Shown here piece after piece: positions 49,391 to 59,554 of a stretch of 64,000 nt of DNA. Position 1 is the first letter of the stretch. Each line of letters begins with the position of its first letter. The DNA is from Caldilineaceae bacterium. GTDB lineage: Bacteria; Chloroflexota; Anaerolineae; Caldilineales; Caldilineaceae. The notes under the pieces are model-generated. The model was not told the DNA's origin and did not search any database. It saw nothing but the letters and a program-made list of their open reading frames with translations. Position numbers and translations under genes: made by a program. The stretch spans positions 1 through 64,000 of the forward strand of contig JAJDTL010000015.1 in NCBI GenBank assembly GCA_022827195.1. The letters are read 5' to 3'.

Positions 49391-51633
49391 CGGAAGGACC
49401 TGGACAGCAACCTTCGATCCGCGAAAGTCAGCCCGTGTTTGAGACGACTCCAACGCCACTTGCGTCCGGCGCGCCGGGCTCACGAGGGGATGGGCGCGCC
49501 TTCATCAGGTTCACGGCGGTGGGGATCCTGCTCGCGCTGATTCTTGTCGCCGCGGCGCTGCGTTTCCATCGCCTCAGCGAAATCCCCCCAGGACTCTATT
49601 ACGATGGGGGGTCAAATGGACTAGATGCTCTCCTGGTTTTGCAGGGGGAGCACGCGATTTTCTTCCCTGAAAGGAGCAATGGCCGCGAATGGCTGGGCAT
49701 CTACCCAATCGCCCTGGCCATCAGTTTCCTGGGCAGGACGATGCTGGCCGTTCGTCTGCCAACAGCGCTGACCAGCCTGGGTACCGTCCTCGTCGTATTC
49801 TGGCTTGGGCAACTGCTTTTTGGAAGAGACGAGGCAAATGGGCGGGCAACGCCATGGCGCGGCCTGTTGATCGGCGGCGTTGGAGCGGGCCTGATGGCCG
49901 TCTCCCTCGGCCATACGATTCTCGGCCGCACCGCGTTTCGAGTTAATTTCGTACCCTTGCTTCTTACTCTTAGTCTGGCTTTGCTGTGGTATGGGTGGAG
50001 GCAAAAGAGTCGCGGGCGAATTCTGCTGGCAGGCGCGTGCGCCGGTCTGCTGCTGCACACATACACTCCGGGCCGCATCACGCCCCTCCTCTTTCTACTT
50101 TACGGTTTGAGCTTTCTGGCGACCGTTCGCTCAGATGACAAATACAGTTTGCGAACAGAACTGCCGCGCGCAGGGCTCTTCGCGGGCGCAGCCGCGCTCG
50201 CAGCTGCGCCGATGGTCATCTACTTCGCCCTGCACCAGGACCACCTGTTTCTGCGCGCTGGTCAACTGTGGATCTTCGATCCAAGCCTCGGTCAAGGGGA
50301 TCCCCTGGATTTGTTTCTCAAAAACGTGTGGGGATATCTATTGTCCTTTGGCTTTCACGGCGATCCGAACTTGCGGCACAATCTTTCCGGCCAACCGCTG
50401 CTGAATCCATGGGAATCTTTGTTCTTTTGGCTGGGTGTTGCTGCGACCATCTGGCGCTGGCAACGGCCCGCCTATCGTCTGTTGTTTCTCTGGCTTGTGC
50501 TGCTGGTCCTGCCGGCAACGCTGGCTGTAGAAACCACACCCCCCAATACTGTGCGCATCATCGGGGCCTTTCCGGCTATCTTTCTGCTCGTTGCCGTCGG
50601 CATGTGGGAGGCGTTCCATCTGCTCAAGCCCCGCATTCCAGCGCTAGGGGTACGCGCGGCCTCGATTTTCCAGAGGAACGGCATCAGTGCCGCCATTGCT
50701 GTCGGCGCAGTGGTAGGCGGATTGATTCTGGGAAAAGGTGCGCTCACCTACCGAGTCTACTTCGAAGAGTGGGCATCCGCGCCCGGACTGAATTGGGCGT
50801 ACGATGTAGAGTGGACGGAATGGGCGCAGATGCTGAACGCACTACCGTCCAATGAGAATATGGTCTACCTAGTCCAGAGAGCCGGATCCAGTGGGCACAA
50901 CAGTTTCGAATTCCTGTATAGCGGCGCGGCGTCCGTCGATGTCATTGATACAAGCCTCCCAACTATGCCGCAGAAAGTTGAGCTGGCGATGGCGGACTTG
51001 GAGGTTCTGGCCAGCGCCAAAGTTGTGGACTGGAGTCCCGGCACGCCTTGGGATCATTATGAGGAAGGATACGTTGTTGCGCTCATGAACAGATACGGTC
51101 GCTTTATGGGCAGCGAAAGTCACACTTCCTTCCAGGTCCATACCTACACCGATATTACGTTAGACCGCCCTTGGACATTCTATGAATTCCTGGAGCCCCG
51201 AACTGTCGAATATGACGGCGGTATAGCCCTGCTGGGGTTCGCACTGGGCCACAGCGACCGGCAAATGTCGACTGAAAGCATTGTCGATCTGGAAACGGAA
51301 CGGTCCCCGTGGGTTGTTCTTCAGGTCAAAACCGCGCCGGGGTTGGTAAGCAATTTTGTCATGTCACTGCGTCTCCACGACGCTGAGGGCAGAAGGGTCT
51401 ATCAGGATGATGCTCCCCTGATGGACTTACACGGAGCGCATACAAGCCAGTGGAAGGCGGACCAGCCGGTCGACAATCTCTTCCGTCTTGAATTCCCGGC
51501 TGACCTCCCGCCCGGTGAATACGAATTGAGACTGGTTATTTACGACTCCCAGACGAAAAAACCGACCGCCCAGCTAGATGTCTGGAATACGGAAATTGGT
51601 TTGGCGCGCCTGCATCTGTCAGACGCACGATGA
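49387..51633 (+). CDS. GT39/PMT-like membrane glycosyltransferase, copy 2 (DE motif changed)
   Basis: 748 residues. Same architecture as copy 1, with a longer polar N-terminal tail (~40 residues) before membrane segment 1. In the first loop the motif reads GLYYDGGSNGLDAL, so the Glu of the DE pair (residue 74) is Gly, which would be expected to reduce or abolish transfer. Otherwise complete, ending in DVWNTEIGLARLHL. Coupled by ATGA overlap to both the preceding gene and the following fragment. Confidence 0.82.
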   Translation: MTEGPGQQPSIRESQPVFETTPTPLASGAPGSRGDGRAFIRFTAVGILLALILVAAALRFHRLSEIPPGLYYDGGSNGLDALLVLQGEHAIFFPERSNGREWLGIYPIALAISFLGRTMLAVRLPTALTSLGTVLVVFWLGQLLFGRDEANGRATPWRGLLIGGVGAGLMAVSLGHTILGRTAFRVNFVPLLLTLSLALLWYGWRQKSRGRILLAGACAGLLLHTYTPGRITPLLFLLYGLSFLATVRSDDKYSLRTELPRAGLFAGAAALAAAPMVIYFALHQDHLFLRAGQLWIFDPSLGQGDPLDLFLKNVWGYLLSFGFHGDPNLRHNLSGQPLLNPWESLFFWLGVAATIWRWQRPAYRLLFLWLVLLVLPATLAVETTPPNTVRIIGAFPAIFLLVAVGMWEAFHLLKPRIPALGVRAASIFQRNGISAAIAVGAVVGGLILGKGALTYRVYFEEWASAPGLNWAYDVEWTEWAQMLNALPSNENMVYLVQRAGSSGHNSFEFLYSGAASVDVIDTSLPTMPQKVELAMADLEVLASAKVVDWSPGTPWDHYEEGYVVALMNRYGRFMGSESHTSFQVHTYTDITLDRPWTFYEFLEPRTVEYDGGIALLGFALGHSDRQMSTESIVDLETERSPWVVLQVKTAPGLVSNFVMSLRLHDAEGRRVYQDDAPLMDLHGAHTSQWKADQPVDNLFRLEFPADLPPGEYELRLVIYDSQTKKPTAQLDVWNTEIGLARLHLSDAR

Positions 51634-51940
51634 CTGTAGAAGCATCATCGGGTCGCAAAGACTGCCTTTCAGCGATATTTCAGGTGCCCGTTCATTTTGC
51701 TCGTTGGAAACACGTATCCATCCTGTTACCCAGCAGAGGCCCCTTTGCTCGGCAGCGCGTACGCTTGTCTGAATCGCCCTATTCGAAGGTCCAAAGTGCT
51801 GGCGCCAGTTCAGAAGAAACAGAACGCCGCCGACTCGCCCTGGCGCCAGCTGTGGTCCTGCTCGCTCTGGTGCTGTTCGTCATATTGTGACGCCTCTTTC
51901 GACTCTTCGAAGTCCCCCTGGGGCTAGGGCTCGTTGACAT
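51630..51940 (+). pseudogene. N-terminal fragment of a GT39-like gene, copy B
   Basis: An ATG overlaps copy 2's stop (ATGA). The frame runs to a stop at 51890 after LAPAVVLLALVLFVIL, and the reading continues past it as RLFRLFEVPLGLG. This corresponds to membrane segment 1 and the RFHRLSEIPPGLY motif of intact copies. The rest is gone. The coupled start suggests it arose from the same tandem duplication as copies 1 and 2. Confidence 0.6.
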
Positions 51941-52243
51941 TGACAACTTTCCTCTTGCACTGCGCAGGCACGAGGGTGTCCTTGCAAAAATGCGTAAAGT
52001 TTCTACCACTGACAGTCGGCAATTCTCTTTGTAAACATCCTACCATTGTCGCCAATGTGACAGATTCAATGAAATGTCAACGAGATTGCCACATAGCACA
52101 CACATGTCATTTGTGGGACGAGCAGAAACATCCTTGCGGACGAGAAAAACGCGGTATCCGTCTCGCAGCGACTTGAGGATATGGCTGGGTGGCATCCCCT
52201 CTTGAATTGGAGGCCAGTAGAAGCAGGAGGCTCTTGGCAAGAA

Positions 52244-52915
52244 ATGACTATAGATCTCCGATCGATGTTCCAGACGTGGCTGAAGGTGTTGACCAAGCCC
52301 GGCGTAGACGTCTTCGAAGCCGAGCGCCTGAAACCATCGGCGACTCTGACCACCGCGCTTGTGTGGATTGTTCTGGCAGGAGCGGTTGCCACGCTGTTGG
52401 AGCTGCTGCACGCGCGACTTTATCCCTCTTTTTCGATGGACATGTGGCCATTCTCAAGTCTGATGCCAGCGGAGTTTCTCGTCGCCTGGGAAGAGATCCC
52501 GGCCAGATCTCAGATTCAGATCCTGTCGCGTGTTCTCACCGCGCCAATCGTCTTTATCGTCTCGGTCGGAATCCAGCACCTGATCGCGTCCCAATTGGGA
52601 GTGGACCGAATTCGTCTTGAGCCGTCAGGAGAGAAGCGCTTTGGCAAGTTGGGACGCTACGCTTATCTCAATGCAACATTTGAAGCACCTCTCTCTATCA
52701 TCATCTCGCTATTGGACTTTTTGCCGCTCCTCAACTATATGGCCTCCCTCATCCTGGGCATCTACCTGCTCGTGCTTACTTACTTTGCTACGCGAGCGGA
52801 ATACCGACTGCCCCGCGGTCGAGTGATCTTCGTAATCTTGGTGGGACCGATTTTCGTTGGTGGAGGGTGGGGTTTATTGTCGGGAGTTCTTTACAATTCA
52901 GGGATCGGCAGCTGA
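52244..52915 (+). CDS. Yip1-like multi-pass membrane protein
   Basis: 223 residues from ATG 52244 (MTIDLRSMFQTWLKVLTKPGVDVFE); GGAGG lies 13 bases upstream, and an in-frame start at 52181 is less likely. About five membrane segments. Layout fits the Yip1 domain: a short soluble N-terminus with a helix ending in a TM (TTALVWIVLAGAVATLLELL), then paired TMs with an ISLLDFLPLLNYMASLILGIYLL segment. Bacterial function unknown. It sits inside the glycosyltransferase array. Confidence 0.65.
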   Translation: MTIDLRSMFQTWLKVLTKPGVDVFEAERLKPSATLTTALVWIVLAGAVATLLELLHARLYPSFSMDMWPFSSLMPAEFLVAWEEIPARSQIQILSRVLTAPIVFIVSVGIQHLIASQLGVDRIRLEPSGEKRFGKLGRYAYLNATFEAPLSIIISLLDFLPLLNYMASLILGIYLLVLTYFATRAEYRLPRGRVIFVILVGPIFVGGGWGLLSGVLYNSGIGS

Positions 52916-53204
52916 TTTGCCTCCGCGACTCAGGCGCCGTTGACATTTGGATCATCCTGTTCAGAATGAAACAAGAACCGGTCACCTGAGGGCAGAATCC
53001 GACCGTTTCTCGTGTGACTCTCGTGATCGGCGATCGCGGTCTACGCCAACTTCAATGGGTTTTCTTCGTGGCCCTTCGTGGACATAGAAAGGTGTTCTCC
53101 GTGGCACCGCGTGGTTCAAGAGGGTGATTCAGTGCCCCTTCGCGACCCTTCGAATGCAGAGTGTTGATTTACCTGGCGTGTCTCAATAAAGGCAAACGTC
53201 AACG
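52916..53204 (+). other. Intergenic region with low-complexity 'CGTGG' phrases
   Basis: About 290 bases. Part (53050-53150) consists of CTTCGTGG/CCGTGG-like phrases in near-repeats, a pattern of intergenic filler seen in many bacteria. No gene seen. Confidence 0.35.
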
Positions 53205-54103
53205 AGCCCTAATTTCTGATAGCGGCATCCTTGGCGTAGATTCGCTGCGGGTGTTAGATGGAGAGCACGCTGTTGTTTTCCCTGCATAAACGCCGCGCGA
53301 AGGGGTGCTTGTCTGTGCGGCTGCCTTGTCTACTGCCCTTTGGGGGCGGAAGAAACTGGCCCTGCACCTGCCCGGGGCCCTTGCAAGCGCCGGCACAGTC
53401 TTCGTCGTTTAATGGCTGGGGCAGTTGCTCCTTGGTAGAAACGAGAGAATAGGGCAGCCTGCCCCATGGCGCGGCTACAGCGTTGGTCTCGAAGGACTGA
53501 GCGCCTATGCCGATGCCCTGTCAACGACTTTGCTGGGGCGAGGCGTTCCGGCCATCCGGCGGCCATCTGTTGCGGCCGGCGCCGGCGCGTTCTTTACTGT
53601 TTTCTGGCTCGGGAAGGCGTTCTTTGGAGAGGATGAGAACGGGATAACCATCTCACTGTGCGGACAACTGGTTGCCGGCGTCACCCTTCTCGGGGCCGAA
53701 CTTAGCGGCCTCGCCCATAGCTAAGTCGCGCAGCAGATACTTTCGAATCAGCTACTCAGGCTGGAAGATGCTCGCCGGCTCTTGGTAGCCCTGAGGAGGG
53801 GGACCGTGCGCGAAAGAGCTACCGAATTTACAATTTCACTTCGACTCTAGATGGTGAGAGGGCTACGATTTCCAGAGAGGCGCCGTACCAAGGAACGCGC
53901 GTGTTGCGCGCACGATATATTGGTGGCCTGCCAAGATCGTCGGCAGGCTGTATCGCCTGGACTTTCCGAACAGCCTCCATGGCGACGAACGCGAGCTGCG
54001 GCAGATTGTCTATGACATTGCCATGCTCGTTCCGACTGTCGAAAGCGAAGGCTGGGAACCTGAGGTTGTTCCGGTCCGGTTCAGCCTCGCCGAAATCCGG
54101 TGA
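53205..54103 (+). pseudogene. Degraded GT39-like copy C
   Basis: The start reads GVDSLRVLDGEHAVVFPA, stop, TPREGVLVCAAALSTALWGRKKLALHLPGALASAGTVFVV, stop, WLGQLLLGRNERIGQPAPWRG, clearly the first part of the family with two stops. A second partial copy of the same segment follows from 53485 (SAYADALSTTLLGRGVPAI...FWLGKAFFGEDENG). From about 53890 a C-terminal remnant (RLYRLDFPNSLHGDERELRQIVYD...SLAEIR) ends at 54103. The middle of the gene is missing. Confidence 0.8.
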
Positions 54104-54190
54104 ATGTTTGACCTTTGGCCGATAGAGCCAAACTGCCCGGGCTGATACGGTTTTCGCGCGCTCCAACACGACCGGCGCCCTCCTGAAAAA

Positions 54191-56518
54191 ATGCCTGGAA
54201 CACAGAGAATCATGTCCCATCCGACGGGGACCGCGCAGCGACCATCCTCAGCCACCGAGGCTCGAAACGGCGTCAGCCTCCCCCTGACACTTGGCGCAGT
54301 CACAATCCTACTGGCTCTGATGCTGGCTGTCGCCGCGCTGCGCCTCTATCGACTGAGCGAACTGCCGCCGGGCATCCATTACGATGAAGGAACGCACGGT
54401 GTTGACGCGCTCAATGTCGTTCGAGGAAACCGCGCTGTCTTCTTCCCGGCGAACTTTGGGCGTGAAGGCCTGGTCGTTTATGCAATTGCCTTCACCACAT
54501 CGTTGATGGGTCGCACAATTCTGGCCATTCGTTTACCCACGGCCCTTGCCAGCGCGGCCGCGGTTTTGGCTGTCTTCTGGCTGGGATGGCTGCTGTTCAA
54601 AACGGACGAGGACGGAAAACCCGTTCCCTGGCGCGGCCTCTTTGTTTGCGGTGTCGGAGCCGCTCTGTTCGCAACCTCGCTCGGCCACACAGTGATCGGG
54701 CGCACCGCCTTGAGAGGAAACTACCTGCCCTTGCTGCTGACGCTATGCCTCGCCCTCCTCTGGTGGGGATGGAGTCGACGCAGTTGGACGCGCGTGGTGC
54801 TGGCAGGTGTATGCGCCGGACTCCTGCCCTACACCTATATTGCGGCCCGCTTTACTCCGCTACTCTTCCTGCTCTTCGGGCTGAGCTGTCTCCTCCCCTT
54901 GGACGCGAACAGCTGGAAGAAACTCTTCTCCGGTAGTCGACAGCCTTTTCCCGACCCGCCCAAGGACGAGCAGAGCGGGCGAGCCTCCCACCTTCTTCCC
55001 TCGCGAAAAGATTTGGCATGGGTAGGAGTCTTCGCTGTCGTCGCCGCGCTCGTCGCTGCGCCTATCGCTGTCTACTTTGCTCTGAATCCCGAACAGTTCA
55101 CCGGGCGCAGCAGTCATCTCTGGGTCTTCGGCCTAATGCAGAGCCAGGGAGACCCCCTCGGCGCCCTTCTTCGCAACGTGTGGACGCACCTCCTCGTCTT
55201 CGGCTTTCGCGGAGACCCTATCTGGCGCTACAACCTCTCCGGTCGACCCTTGCTGGAGCTGTGGGAAGCGTCTTTTTTCTGGATCGGTGTCGGGACGGCG
55301 TTATGGCGCTGGCGGCGGCCGGCCTATCGCCTGCTCATTTTCTGGCTGGTTCTGCTGCTCCTGCCGGCGTTCCTGGCTGGAGGGTTCGTGCCCAACACAT
55401 TACGCATGATCGGCGCGGCCCCGGCCATCTATCTGATCACGGCCGCAGGCGTCTGGGAAACCCTCACCTTCGTGTGGATTCGCTGCGGGAAGATCTTCCA
55501 CGCGCGCTATCGGCAGTTGCAGTGGCTGGCTGACCGGTCGACCATGCAGTTGCTATTCCAGCAGAAAGAGTCACGGTCAGCCGTCGCCGTGACCGCGGCT
55601 GTTGTTTGTTTGATCCTGGTACAGGGCGGACGTACCTACCAGACCTATTTCAGAGAATGGGCCGCCGCGCCCGAACTCTATGAAGCCTATGAGACCGAAT
55701 GGGTAGACCTGACGCGCGTACTCAACGCGCAGCCTGCCGTTGCAGACACTGCCTATCTGATCCCCTACAGGATAGATGAACACAACAGCTTCACATATCT
55801 CTATCAAGGTACAGCGCCGGCCCGCCTGATCTTTACCGGGTCCCCCGACCTTGCCCGCCAGGTACGGTCGACACTTACCAGAATAGGCAACGTCGCGACC
55901 CTAAGGGTCGTGGACTGGAGGGACGATCTGGTCTGGACGAGGGAGAGCGATCAGCATGTTCTTACGCTTCTCGACAAATACGCACGCTATCGCGGCCGCG
56001 AAGAGTTCCCCAATCTTCAAATACATACTTATTCCGACGTCGACCTGGAGAGCCCTTGGACATTCTACCAATACCTGGAACCGAGAGCCGTTCGCTACGA
56101 CGGCGGTATCGAACTCCTGGGCCTCGCCATCGGACGCGGCAGCGACCAACTGCCTTCGCGGAACCCACTCGATTTGGGCCAGGACAGGTCGCTGTGGACC
56201 GCGCTGCAGTGGCGGGCAAGTCGCGGCCTGGATGCCGATTTTGCAATCTCCCTTCGCCTGGTCAGTCCGGAAGACGCCATTTCCTACCAGAGGGATGTTG
56301 TACTGGGGGATTCCAACCACGCGCGAACGAAATACTGGAAGTCAAATAGGGCAGTTGATACGCTCTACCACCTCAACTTTCCGGCCGACCTCGAGCCGGG
56401 CGACTATGAACTACGCCTGATCGTGTACGATGCCGAAACACTGACTCCAACCGTTGAGATTGACGTCTGGGAGCCGGAGTATATCGTGGCGCGGCTACAT
56501 TTCGGTCGCCGCCGGTGA
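54191..56518 (+). CDS. GT39/PMT-like membrane glycosyltransferase, copy 3
   Basis: 775 residues, the longest complete copy. The DE motif is in GIHYDEGTHGVDALNVVRG. About eleven membrane segments, with an extended hydrophilic loop (residues ~235-275, SGRQPFPDPPKDEQSG) absent from copies 1 and 2. The C-terminal domain carries LESPWTFYQYLEPRAVRYDGGIELLGLA and DVWEPEYIVARLHF. Copies 3-6 share WEPE near the C-terminus, while copies 1-2 have WNTE, which splits the family into two subgroups. Confidence 0.85.
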   Translation: MPGTQRIMSHPTGTAQRPSSATEARNGVSLPLTLGAVTILLALMLAVAALRLYRLSELPPGIHYDEGTHGVDALNVVRGNRAVFFPANFGREGLVVYAIAFTTSLMGRTILAIRLPTALASAAAVLAVFWLGWLLFKTDEDGKPVPWRGLFVCGVGAALFATSLGHTVIGRTALRGNYLPLLLTLCLALLWWGWSRRSWTRVVLAGVCAGLLPYTYIAARFTPLLFLLFGLSCLLPLDANSWKKLFSGSRQPFPDPPKDEQSGRASHLLPSRKDLAWVGVFAVVAALVAAPIAVYFALNPEQFTGRSSHLWVFGLMQSQGDPLGALLRNVWTHLLVFGFRGDPIWRYNLSGRPLLELWEASFFWIGVGTALWRWRRPAYRLLIFWLVLLLLPAFLAGGFVPNTLRMIGAAPAIYLITAAGVWETLTFVWIRCGKIFHARYRQLQWLADRSTMQLLFQQKESRSAVAVTAAVVCLILVQGGRTYQTYFREWAAAPELYEAYETEWVDLTRVLNAQPAVADTAYLIPYRIDEHNSFTYLYQGTAPARLIFTGSPDLARQVRSTLTRIGNVATLRVVDWRDDLVWTRESDQHVLTLLDKYARYRGREEFPNLQIHTYSDVDLESPWTFYQYLEPRAVRYDGGIELLGLAIGRGSDQLPSRNPLDLGQDRSLWTALQWRASRGLDADFAISLRLVSPEDAISYQRDVVLGDSNHARTKYWKSNRAVDTLYHLNFPADLEPGDYELRLIVYDAETLTPTVEIDVWEPEYIVARLHFGRRR

Positions 56519-56579
56519 GTACCTACCTCAAGCGGCGAAAGACACTTTAGCCATTCGGCCCATCCAGGGCGGACGGCAT

Positions 56580-57094
56580 GGAGACTGGAGTCCCAGCCGG
56601 ACGTAGTGGCGGACTCCCCCCTTCTACGGACAGCCTATCTGCTCGCAGGCGTCAGTGTGTGGGAAACCTACCGCTTCCTGACAGGACTGATTCTCCGCCA
56701 GAATTGGGCTAAATCTGCCATAGCGCCGGCAATTCAGGTCGGCGCCATGACTATTGCGCAGGTTGTGCGTACTTATCAGACCTATTTCCAGAAGTGGGCG
56801 GTCGCGCCGGAAGTCCATTGGATTTACAAGGCTGAGTGGCTGGAACAGGTCAGAGAGTTGCACGAGCATCCGCCAGACGCGGGTACTGTTTACCTGGTTC
56901 CTGAAGGCCATCGTTTGGCGGACCTGTGGGAGGATTTCAATAGCTACATTTTCGAACACCTCTATCAAGGCGAGGCGCCCGAGCGTGGACGACAGCTTGT
57001 GAGGAGGATGCGCGCACTGCCAAGAATGCGATGCCGCGAAAAGTATCGGTGTCACGGGGCAGTTGGATTCTGCTGCCGTAATCTCTATACTTAA
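56580..57094 (+). pseudogene. Degraded GT39-like copy D
   Basis: Retains only the middle: TAYLLAGVSVWETYRFLTG, VVRTYQTYFQKWAVAPEVHWIYKAEWLEQVREL and YIFEHLYQGEAPERG, which align with the last membrane segment and the start of the soluble domain. Both ends of the gene are missing. Confidence 0.75.
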
Positions 57095-57235
57095 CGATCG
57101 GGTCTCGAAATACGCCTCAACGTTAGGAAGCGTTGGACGAAAAGTCTTGACCAGACCGGACCGGTGAGGTACGCAGGGGACGCCTCCCTTCCCAAGAGGC
57201 TCTTTCCTGGCAGCCCATACCAAGAGCGATTTCGC

Positions 57236-59443
57236 ATGTCAGATAACTGGGAACGCCTCCTCCCCCGGGTGGTGGCGGGTGGGATTCTGCTCATTTTGGC
57301 GCTTGGCGTACTGAGTCTGCGCCTTTACCGAATAACCGAACTACCTCAGGGGATTCAAAGCGATGAGGGACCGGACGGCGTGTATGCTCTGCAAGTTTTG
57401 CAGGGCGAACACGCGGTCTTCTTTCCGGAAGCGGCCAGTGGCCGCGAGTGGATGGGCGTCTACACGATAGCGCTGACCACCTCGGTGTGGGGGCGTTCGA
57501 TACTGGCATTTCGTTTGCCGACAGCGCTGGCAAGCGCGGCAACGGTCTTTGCCGTTTTTTGGTTGGGCCGACTATTTTTCGGTCGCGACTCGAGCGGCCG
57601 GCCCACGCCTTGGCGCGGCCTCTTCATCGGTGGTGTTGGGGCGGGCGCGCTCGCCGTATCCCTCGGCCAGACGATCATTGGGCGCGCCTCGCTGCGCGCC
57701 AATTATCTGCCGCTCATTCTCACCCTCTGTTTCGCGCTGCTATGGTGGGGCTGGTCAGAACCTGCAGTGAAGCGAAGCTGGCGGCGGATAGCATTGGGCG
57801 GCCTTTTCGCCGGACTGCTCCCTTATACCTATATCCCATCCCGCTTCACTCCCTTCCTCTTTTTTCTCTTCGGCCTGAGTCTTCTATTTCCGCTCCGTTC
57901 AGGAACGAAAAGTGTTTTGCGCGCCGAACTGCCCCGGGCTGCCATTTTTGTCGGTGTGACTTCCCTGATGGCCGCGCCGATTCTCATCTACTTTGCACTC
58001 AACCCTGAACATTTTTTTATTCGGAGCAGAGAGGTCTGGCTCCTCCGTGAAGGAGAGGGGACACTTTGGGGCGGGCTTCTACGCAACGCGTGGGAGCACC
58101 TGCTGGCCTTCGGATTCCACGGCGACCGTCGCGAGCGGTACAACTTCGCCGCCCTGCCGCTGCTAAACCCTTGGGAAGCCCTCGCCTTCTGGATTGGAGT
58201 GGGGATGGCAGTGCGGCACTGGCAGCGACGTCCCGCTTACCGTCTGCTGCTGCTCTGGCTGGTAGTCCTGCTTGTGCCGGCAATTCTTTCTCTGGACGCC
58301 GACCTGGGACCCAACACTCTGCGCATGATCGGTGCAGCGCCAGCCGTCTACCTCCTCATCGGCGTCGGCTTGTGGGAGGCCTACGAGCTTCTCAAGACGC
58401 GGCTTTGGCCGTTTACTGCAGCGAATTCGCAGAACGGAGGTGTTGGGAGTTTTGCGGACAGTGGGCAGGCACGCCGCAGAATCGAGTGCCAAGCCGCTGT
58501 CGCCTTGGCCATTCTTGTCGCGGGGCTCATTGTGCTGCGGGGGCTACGCACCTATCAAACCTACTTCCGCGAATGGGCTGTTACGCCCTCCTTCTATCTG
58601 ACCTATCAGGGAGAATGGGCCGATGCCGCCCGCATTCTGAGCGCGCAACCGACCGCCCCGGGAGTCGCCTACCTTCTCCCCTACCGCTTCGATGAGCACT
58701 ACGGCTTCGAATACCTGTACCACGGCACTGCGCCCGCCTACGTCGTTCGCGCCATCCGACCCGACCTGCCGCAAGAGGTCCAGTCTACGCTCGCGACCAT
58801 CGAAGGCCTTTCCACGGTGAAAGTCCTGGATTGGAACGACGGCCTCCAATGGTCCAGCCAGGGGGACAGCAATCTTGTCACGCTTCTCGATAAGTTTGGA
58901 CGATATCAGAACAGTGAAGCGTTCCCCAACTTTCAGGTCCACACATATACCGACATCGCCCTGGACCGCCCCTGGACCTTTTACGGACAGCTGGAACCGC
59001 GGGCTGTCCGCTACGACGGCGGCATCAATCTTCTGGGACTCGCATTGGGGCAGGGGGAGCAGCAGTTTGCATCGCAACAGCCATTCAGCGTTGAAGGCGG
59101 CGGCTCCTTTTGGGTAGCCCTGCAATGGCAAACCGAATCCGGCCTGGAGACCGATTTCGCCATATCCCTGCGTCTGCAGAGCGCCGGCGGCCAAGCTTCC
59201 TACCAGGCCGACCATGTCCTGGGCAATTCGACATTTGCCCGCACTCACGAATGGCTTGCGGATGAGCCGGTCGACACGCTGTTCCACCTTGACCTGCCGC
59301 CGGATCTCCCGCCCGGCGATTATGAGCTCAAACTCATTGTCTACGATACCGACACGCTGGTACCCACTGTCGAAATAGACGTCTGGGAGCCGGAACTGCT
59401 CCTCGCACGTTTGCTTTTGCAGGAAAACGGACAGCAAGAGTGA
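57236..59443 (+). CDS. GT39/PMT-like membrane glycosyltransferase, copy 4
   Basis: 735 residues from the ATG at 57236 (MSDNWERLLPRVVAGGILLILALG); a GTG at 57164 in frame would add 24 residues without homology. DE motif GIQSDEGPDGVYALQVLQG. Otherwise complete, with TDIALDRPWTFYGQLEPRAVRYDGGINLLGLALGQG-type motif in the soluble domain and DVWEPELLLARLLL at the end. Confidence 0.85.
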   Translation: MSDNWERLLPRVVAGGILLILALGVLSLRLYRITELPQGIQSDEGPDGVYALQVLQGEHAVFFPEAASGREWMGVYTIALTTSVWGRSILAFRLPTALASAATVFAVFWLGRLFFGRDSSGRPTPWRGLFIGGVGAGALAVSLGQTIIGRASLRANYLPLILTLCFALLWWGWSEPAVKRSWRRIALGGLFAGLLPYTYIPSRFTPFLFFLFGLSLLFPLRSGTKSVLRAELPRAAIFVGVTSLMAAPILIYFALNPEHFFIRSREVWLLREGEGTLWGGLLRNAWEHLLAFGFHGDRRERYNFAALPLLNPWEALAFWIGVGMAVRHWQRRPAYRLLLLWLVVLLVPAILSLDADLGPNTLRMIGAAPAVYLLIGVGLWEAYELLKTRLWPFTAANSQNGGVGSFADSGQARRRIECQAAVALAILVAGLIVLRGLRTYQTYFREWAVTPSFYLTYQGEWADAARILSAQPTAPGVAYLLPYRFDEHYGFEYLYHGTAPAYVVRAIRPDLPQEVQSTLATIEGLSTVKVLDWNDGLQWSSQGDSNLVTLLDKFGRYQNSEAFPNFQVHTYTDIALDRPWTFYGQLEPRAVRYDGGINLLGLALGQGEQQFASQQPFSVEGGGSFWVALQWQTESGLETDFAISLRLQSAGGQASYQADHVLGNSTFARTHEWLADEPVDTLFHLDLPPDLPPGDYELKLIVYDTDTLVPTVEIDVWEPELLLARLLLQENGQQE

Positions 59444-59554
59444 ACATCCTCGTCAGCTGGACCTGCTGCCGTCACGGCAGGCGAACCAGACGCGGCCTAT
59501 GTCGCATCGGCGGCCCGCGCGACGGGCTTGACAAGAATTCTCGGAGCCCGGTGG

